Shown here piece by piece: positions 63,593 through 64,000 of a DNA stretch of 64,000 bases. Under the pieces are notes generated by a model. It saw nothing but the letters and a program-made list of their open reading frames with translations, was not told where the DNA came from and did not search any database. How positions within the stretch are numbered: position 1 is the stretch's first letter; each line of letters opens with the position of its first letter. The position numbers and the translations under genes were made by a program. The DNA comes from Gammaproteobacteria bacterium (GTDB taxonomy: Bacteria; Pseudomonadota; Gammaproteobacteria; Pseudomonadales; Azotimanducaceae): assembly GCA_026706385.1 (NCBI GenBank), contig JAPOYV010000097.1, positions 1-64,000 of the forward strand, in the 5' to 3' direction.

Positions 63593-64000
63593 TCAAATCC
63601 CGTAGAGGTTCTTCACGTTGTCCCGCGTGATCCGGTTGCGGTCGGCATCCGGCACGCCTTCGAAGATCTCGTCGAGCACTTCGCTCGAGCAGGGCCACGT
63701 CGAATCGACATGCGGGTAGTCGGACCCCCACATCAGGTTGTCGAGTCCGATGATCTCGCGCGTCAGCACCGCCGGCCGGTCGTCCTCGATGGTGGCGTAG
63801 AACTGGCGCCGCCAGACTTCGTGCGGCCGCTCGCCGGTGAAGTCCTGGTTGCGGAAGCGATGCTCGCGGAGCAGTCCCTGGTCGACGCGGTCGAGCCAGT
63901 GCGCGATCCAGCCGGCGTTGAATTCGCCGACCACGAAGCGCAGGTTCGGATGGCGCATCGCCACGCCCCGGCACATGAGGTCGGCCAGTGTGCGTTGCAC
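63593..64000 (-). CDS. Amidohydrolase (metal-dependent, Amidohydro_2), 3' part
   Basis: The C-terminal 135 residues of an amidohydrolase of the decarboxylase-like TIM-barrel class; the rest lies beyond the right edge. HPNLRFVVGEFNAGWIAHWLDR and LMWGSDYPHVDSTWP carry the typical late barrel motifs, the latter with the metal-binding Asp. The ATG at 64000 is internal, not the real start. Confidence 0.85.
   Translation of the reverse strand: MQRTLADLMCRGVAMRHPNLRFVVGEFNAGWIAHWLDRVDQGLLREHRFRNQDFTGERPHEVWRRQFYATIEDDRPAVLTREIIGLDNLMWGSDYPHVDSTWPCSSEVLDEIFEGVPDADRNRITRDNVKNLYGI

Overview
The window is about 64 kb of dense, GC-rich (roughly two-thirds G+C by eye) bacterial chromosome. Outer-membrane TonB machinery, lipoproteins with lipoboxes, Tat substrates, ELM1/GtrOC1-type glycan genes, an FdsGBA formate dehydrogenase and many CoA-linked catabolic enzymes point to a Gram-negative, heterotrophic member of the Pseudomonadota, probably an uncultured, perhaps marine or host-associated gammaproteobacterium. 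That placement is inference. No rRNA, tRNA or CRISPR array was seen. Many neighbouring genes overlap by exactly 4 bp (ATGA or GTGA), a strong sign of operons.

Layout. 0.3-2.3 kb: beta-propeller/di-haem cytochrome protein. 2.4-5.7 kb: two coupled FAD enzymes, the second with flavin-halogenase motifs, then an acyl-CoA dehydrogenase. 7.1-10.6 kb: PhyH oxygenase, serine hydrolase, guanine deaminase, VOC/PhnB-like protein. 10.6-13.2 kb: lipoprotein, a DNA-phosphorothioation-associated methyltransferase with an unusual free C-terminal module encoded just upstream, and a membrane coiled-coil protein. 13.4-19.1 kb: fdsG-fdsB-fdsA-fdhD NAD-dependent formate dehydrogenase operon on the minus strand. 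19.1-22.6 kb: carboxypeptidase-regulatory-domain protein, PH-domain protein, ERG4/ERG24-type sterol reductase homologue. 22.7-24.8 kb: divergent Ldh-type and D-2-hydroxyacid dehydrogenases. 24.8-31 kb: Uma2-like protein, CmcJ-like oxygenase, histidine phosphatase, NAD-dependent epimerase, and a coupled pair of CaiB/BaiF CoA-transferases. 31.1-36.4 kb: six-gene, fully coupled surface-glycan operon. 36.5-39.1 kb: Tat-exported PhoX-like and aldo/keto reductase proteins. 39.1-44.1 kb: larC, larB and larE for the nickel-pincer nucleotide cofactor, with a CoA-transferase gene and a convergent MNT-HepT toxin-antitoxin pair between larB and larE.

44.4-61.1 kb looks like a cell-envelope island: a Sel1-like lipoprotein, a 1457-residue TonB-dependent receptor with an acidic N-terminus and calcium-loop-like motifs, an interrupted secreted-protein gene, a TPR lipoprotein, a second Sel1-like protein, two CRTAC1/FG-GAP proteins, a Fic pseudogene and a TPR protein with a TonB-like C-terminus. 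A complete 2855-bp IS1595-family-like element (25-bp perfect terminal inverted repeats, 8-bp target duplication) sits in this island. It carries four putative passenger genes and has split the signal-peptide region of the secreted-protein gene, whose reading frame is exactly restored by removing the element and one target copy.

61.2-64 kb: crotonase, cyclophilin, a second PhyH oxygenase and the 3' part of an amidohydrolase that runs off the right edge. Together the outer regions describe oxidation and CoA activation of organic acids, with formate oxidation feeding NADH.
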